From Bacillota bacterium (lineage in GTDB: Bacteria > Bacillota > Clostridia > Lachnospirales > WQUN01), in the NCBI GenBank assembly GCA_009782085.1, contig WQUN01000058.1, positions 1 through 6,522 of the forward strand: a stretch of DNA of 6,522 nt, in the 5' to 3' direction. Positions 4,959-6,522 of the stretch are shown here, one piece after another; positions within the stretch are counted from its first letter, which is position 1; each line of letters begins with the position of its first letter. The notes beneath the pieces were generated by a model. The model made no database searches. It was not told where the DNA came from and saw only the letters and a list, made by a program, of their open reading frames with translations. Made by a program: the position numbers and the translations under genes.

Positions 4959-5252
4959 ATGGACCTGGGAAACATCATGAAACAGCTAGACGCCGACGGG
5001 GATGGGTTTGAGATAAGCGACCTCAAAAACATCACGAAGCTGGATTTCAGCCAGCTGCTCGGCGGGGATTTTTTACAGAACTTCACCAAGTTTGGGTCGC
5101 TGAACGGTTTATTGTCCAAGCTCGGCGTAAGCAAGCCGGAGGATATATCCAAGGTGGATCCGGGCAAGCTGGACAGCGTCGCCAAGGAGAACTCCTCCTT
5201 CGGCAGCTGGCAGGAGCTTCTGAACGCGGCGAAGAGCAAGATAATGAAGTAA
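4959..5252 (+). CDS. 97-aa protein with an EF-hand-like loop, function unknown
   Basis: A hydrophilic, probably helical 97-aa protein starting MDLGNIMKQLDADGDGFEI. Residues 11-22 (DADGDGFEISDL) look like the start of an EF-hand or dockerin-type calcium loop: D at positions 1, 3 and 5 and G at 6. The later positions are shifted (I at 9 not 8, D at 11 and no E at 12), so calcium binding is uncertain. The rest has a Leu/Lys/Asp-rich pattern (FSQLLGGDFLQNF, LNGLLSKLGVSKPEDISKVDPGKLDSVAK) reminiscent of short helical repeats, with no signal peptide. ATG 4959 has a strong Shine-Dalgarno (AGGGGAGG) 8 bases upstream, plus its own promoter and leader dyad, so it is probably well expressed. The stop TAA (5250-5252) lies within the GTAAA duplicated by the adjacent element. 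Before that insertion, the DUF1508 gene began 19 bases later, suggesting an operon. Confidence 0.8.
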   Translation: MDLGNIMKQLDADGDGFEISDLKNITKLDFSQLLGGDFLQNFTKFGSLNGLLSKLGVSKPEDISKVDPGKLDSVAKENSSFGSWQELLNAAKSKIMK

Positions 5253-5253
5253 A
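5249..5253 (+). repeat. Target-site duplication GTAAA, left copy
   Basis: GTAAA at 5249-5253 directly abuts the left terminal repeat of the element at 5254-5405 and is repeated exactly at 5406-5410 against the right terminal repeat. It includes the TAA stop of the 97-aa gene. Confidence 0.75.
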
Positions 5254-5405
5254 GAGTACCCTCGTAAGCCAATTAATCCCAGTTGTCAGCTGAGCGCAGC
5301 GAAGGGTCTTTATCCCAAAATTGCGCCGTAACGATGGGCGGAAGATTCTTCGCTAACGCTCAGAATGACAGCTCTTATGCGGTTTTCGACTTTCCGAGGG
5401 AACTC
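5254..5405 (-). mobile_element. MITE-like inverted-repeat element, copy B (reverse orientation to copy A)
   Basis: Read on the minus strand, this 152-bp element aligns with 5-157 over its whole length, about 87% identical by hand. Its termini are GAGTACCCTCGTAAGC (5254-5269) and, on the other strand, GAGTTCCCTCGGAAAG (complement of 5390-5405). The core TGTCATTCTGAGCG lies at about 5356-5370 (minus strand), with its inverted partner near 5284-5312. Exact GTAAA duplications on both sides define its ends to the base. The right end is 9 bases upstream of the Shine-Dalgarno of the DUF1508 gene, much as copy A precedes that of rimM. No coding capacity. Confidence 0.87.
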
Positions 5406-5410
5406 GTAAA
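5406..5410 (+). repeat. Target-site duplication GTAAA, right copy
   Basis: Exact repeat of 5249-5253, immediately after the element end ...GGGAACTC and four bases before AAGGAGG (5415-5421). Confidence 0.75.
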
Positions 5411-5428
5411 AACTAAGGAGGATGCGCA

Positions 5429-5806
5429 ATGGCTGGAAAATTTGCGTGGAAAACCTCGGCGGCGGGCAAATATCATTTTAACCTTGTCGCGGGCAACGGC
5501 CAGGTCATCGGAACGAGCGAGAGCTATGGCTCGAAGGGCGGCTGCACGGACGGCATCGAGAGCGTCAGGAAGGCCGCCGGCTCCCATGTGGAGGATCAGA
5601 CCGCCGACGGCTTCGAAAAACTCACCAACCCCAAATACGAAGTGTACACGGACAAGGCCGGCGAGTACCGCTTCCGCCTTAAAGCGAGCAACGGCGAGAT
5701 CATTCTGGCGAGCGAGGGCTATAAGGCAAAAGGCGGCTGCATGAACGGCATAGAGTCGGTCAAGAAGCACGCGCCGGAGGCGGACGTGGAAGAGGAAAAA
5801 GAGTGA
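5429..5806 (+). CDS. YegP-type protein with two DUF1508 repeats
   Basis: A 125-aa protein with two copies of the DUF1508 unit. In repeat 1, NGQVI is at 23-27 and SESYGSKGGCTDGIESV at 30-46. In repeat 2, NGEII is at 88-92 and SEGYKAKGGCMNGIESV at 95-111. Each unit carries the family pattern G-x-Y/F-x-F-x-L-x-A-x-NG-x-x-I followed by SE-x-Y-x-x-K-x-G-x-x-x-GI-x-SV. The family (E. coli YegP) is a small cytoplasmic beta/alpha fold whose biochemical role is not established. An acidic tail (EADVEEEKE) ends the protein. ATG 5429 follows AAGGAGG (5415-5421) by 7 bases; the out-of-frame ATG at 5422 is too close to that site. It probably depends on transcription from 4861-4888 through the 97-aa gene and the inserted element, unless the element supplies a promoter. 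Confidence 0.92.
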   Translation: MAGKFAWKTSAAGKYHFNLVAGNGQVIGTSESYGSKGGCTDGIESVRKAAGSHVEDQTADGFEKLTNPKYEVYTDKAGEYRFRLKASNGEIILASEGYKAKGGCMNGIESVKKHAPEADVEEEKE

Positions 5807-5814
5807 GAGCAGAT

Positions 5815-5856
5815 AAAAAGGCGCTTGTCCGGGGTTACGCCGCGGGCGGGCGCCTT
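5815..5856 (-). terminator. Intrinsic-type terminator for the minus-strand kinase transcript
   Basis: AAGGCGC (5818-5824) pairs with GCGCCTT (5850-5856). On the minus strand the stem is followed by TTTTT (complement of 5815-5819), the pattern of an intrinsic terminator for transcripts from the histidine kinase gene. On the plus strand the stem lies 8 bases after the DUF1508 stop but has no T run after it, so its effect there would be weaker. The 25-base loop is GC-rich and may fold further. Confidence 0.55.
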
Positions 5857-5894
5857 CGCTGTAATGCTCCTTAACGGCAATTATACCCGATGCA

Positions 5895-5938
5895 GAAAAC
5901 ATTTGCCGACGACGTCGACAGAGGAGGCTAATGTTTTC
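5895..5938. terminator. Long hairpin between convergent genes, possible bidirectional terminator
   Basis: GAAAACATT (5895-5903) pairs with AATGTTTTC (5930-5938), continuing after one mismatch with GCC (5905-5907) and GGC (5926-5928). A-rich left arm and T-rich right arm on both strands is the symmetrical form seen between convergent genes. It lies just after the kinase stop codon on that strand. The T's are inside the stem, so termination is inferred only. Confidence 0.45.
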
Positions 5939-5951
5939 GCACTCCGGTATA

Positions 5952-6522
5952 TCACCTGTTCCCCAGATACTGCCTCAGATACTGCTCTTCCGCTTCCTGC
6001 TCCGCGAAATACTGGTCGGACAGCTCGATCTGCACCATCCTGTCGGCGGTCAGGTCGGCGACCTTTTCGGCGGTCCTGGGGTCTTCTATGTACATAACCG
6101 GGAACCTCACGGCGACCGACGTGCCGGAGGAGTCGCTTTTGATCGAGACTTCCCCGCCCATGACCTCCGCGAGTTCCTTGACGATCGACAGGCCGAGGCC
6201 GGAGCCCTCCTGGTTCTCCGTCCCGGGCGCGCGGACGTTCCTCTCGAATATCCTGTCCAGGATGTCCGCCGGGATGCCCCGCCCGTTGTCGGCGACGGTC
6301 AGGATCACCTTGTTTTTGAGGTCGTGGACGGTCACTGTGACTTCCCCGCCGGACGGCGTGTACTTTATGGCGTTGGACAGGAGGTTCAGCAGTATCCGTT
6401 CGACCATGTTCTTGTCCACGGCCATGACCTTTTCGCCCGCGTTGGCGCAGAACCGGAGCCGGATTTTTTTCTTGTCGGCCAGCAGGGAGGTGGCCTGGGC
6501 CATCTCCTTTGCAAGGGCGACC
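5952..6522 (-). CDS. Sensor histidine kinase, C-terminal part (5' end outside the window)
   Basis: The frame is open to the window edge (VALAKEMAQATSLLADKKK...), so only the last 190 or so residues are visible. They form a complete GHKL/HATPase_c catalytic domain: N box NMVERILLNLLSNAIKYTP, G1 box DNGRGIP, F box IFERN and G2 box GSGLGLSIVKELAEVMGG, ending at SVAVRFPV. This domain binds ATP and phosphorylates a His in the dimerisation domain, which would lie upstream with any sensor and membrane segments. About 45 residues follow the catalytic domain (from YIEDPRTAEKVADLTADRM to the acidic EQEAEEQYLRQYLGNR), longer than usual and without a recognised domain. The ATG at 6501-6503 is internal, not the start. 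The response regulator is not in view. The gene converges on the DUF1508 gene, with two hairpins between. Confidence 0.92.
   Translation of the reverse strand, partial: VALAKEMAQATSLLADKKKIRLRFCANAGEKVMAVDKNMVERILLNLLSNAIKYTPSGGEVTVTVHDLKNKVILTVADNGRGIPADILDRIFERNVRAPGTENQEGSGLGLSIVKELAEVMGGEVSIKSDSSGTSVAVRFPVMYIEDPRTAEKVADLTADRMVQIELSDQYFAEQEAEEQYLRQYLGNR

Noticed and set aside
5283..5902. Alternative open frames over element B and the DUF1508 gene on both strands
   Set aside because: They run through the non-coding element and have Arg/Ala-rich low-complexity translations; the DUF1508 frame explains the coding part.
5825..6097. Plus-strand open frame across the kinase 3' end
   Set aside because: It crosses two intergenic hairpins and the antisense of the kinase, with no Shine-Dalgarno and no recognisable product.

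Overview
The window comes from a GC-rich bacterium. Strong AGGAGG-type ribosome binding sites, several TTGA--/TATA-T sigma70-type promoters, the UPF0237-type ACT protein, the short zinc-dependent phospholipase C family protein and the small Cys-rich protein together suggest a Clostridia-like Bacillota, perhaps from a gut or anaerobic community. This is inference from style and gene families; another GC-rich anaerobic phylum such as Synergistota cannot be excluded.

Layout. (1) 1-1852, + strand: rimM (16S rRNA processing/30S assembly) overlaps trmD (tRNA m1G37 methyltransferase) by ATGA, and trmD runs in frame, without a stop, into a complete ACT-domain protein. RimM carries an unusual insert built on five copies of a 27-bp tandem repeat. 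(2) 1853-2614: a low-GC patch holding a small XRE-type regulator (-) and a divergent Cys-rich mini-protein (+) with a good promoter between them. It is bordered on the left by a ~113-bp palindromic insertion and on the right by short AATCCGC repeats. (3) 2615-4843, +: an M29 aminopeptidase and a zinc-dependent phospholipase C family protein, 12 nt apart. (4) 4861-5806, +: promoter, perfect 11-bp dyad, a 97-aa protein with an EF-hand-like loop, and a tandem DUF1508 (YegP-type) protein. (5) 5807-6522: convergent intergenic hairpins and the 3' part of a sensor histidine kinase on the minus strand.

The main structural story is a family of small non-coding inverted-repeat elements (MITE-like). Copy A (5-157) and copy B (5254-5405, reverse orientation) are about 87% identical by hand alignment, have 16-bp terminal inverted repeats, and share a TGTCATTCTGAGCG-type palindromic core. 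Copy B is flanked by an exact 5-bp duplication (GTAAA), showing that it inserted between two genes that were once only 19 nt apart. A third element (1934-2046) has the same core but different ends and an 11-bp flanking duplication that includes the stop codon region of the XRE gene. Both A and B end about 10 nt upstream of a Shine-Dalgarno sequence, so they form part of the leader of the next gene.

The housekeeping genes (rimM, trmD) serve ribosome and tRNA maturation. The two-gene 97-aa/DUF1508 unit and the XRE/Cys-rich pair are of unknown role. No RNA genes, CRISPR arrays, transposase genes or recognisable phage genes are present.
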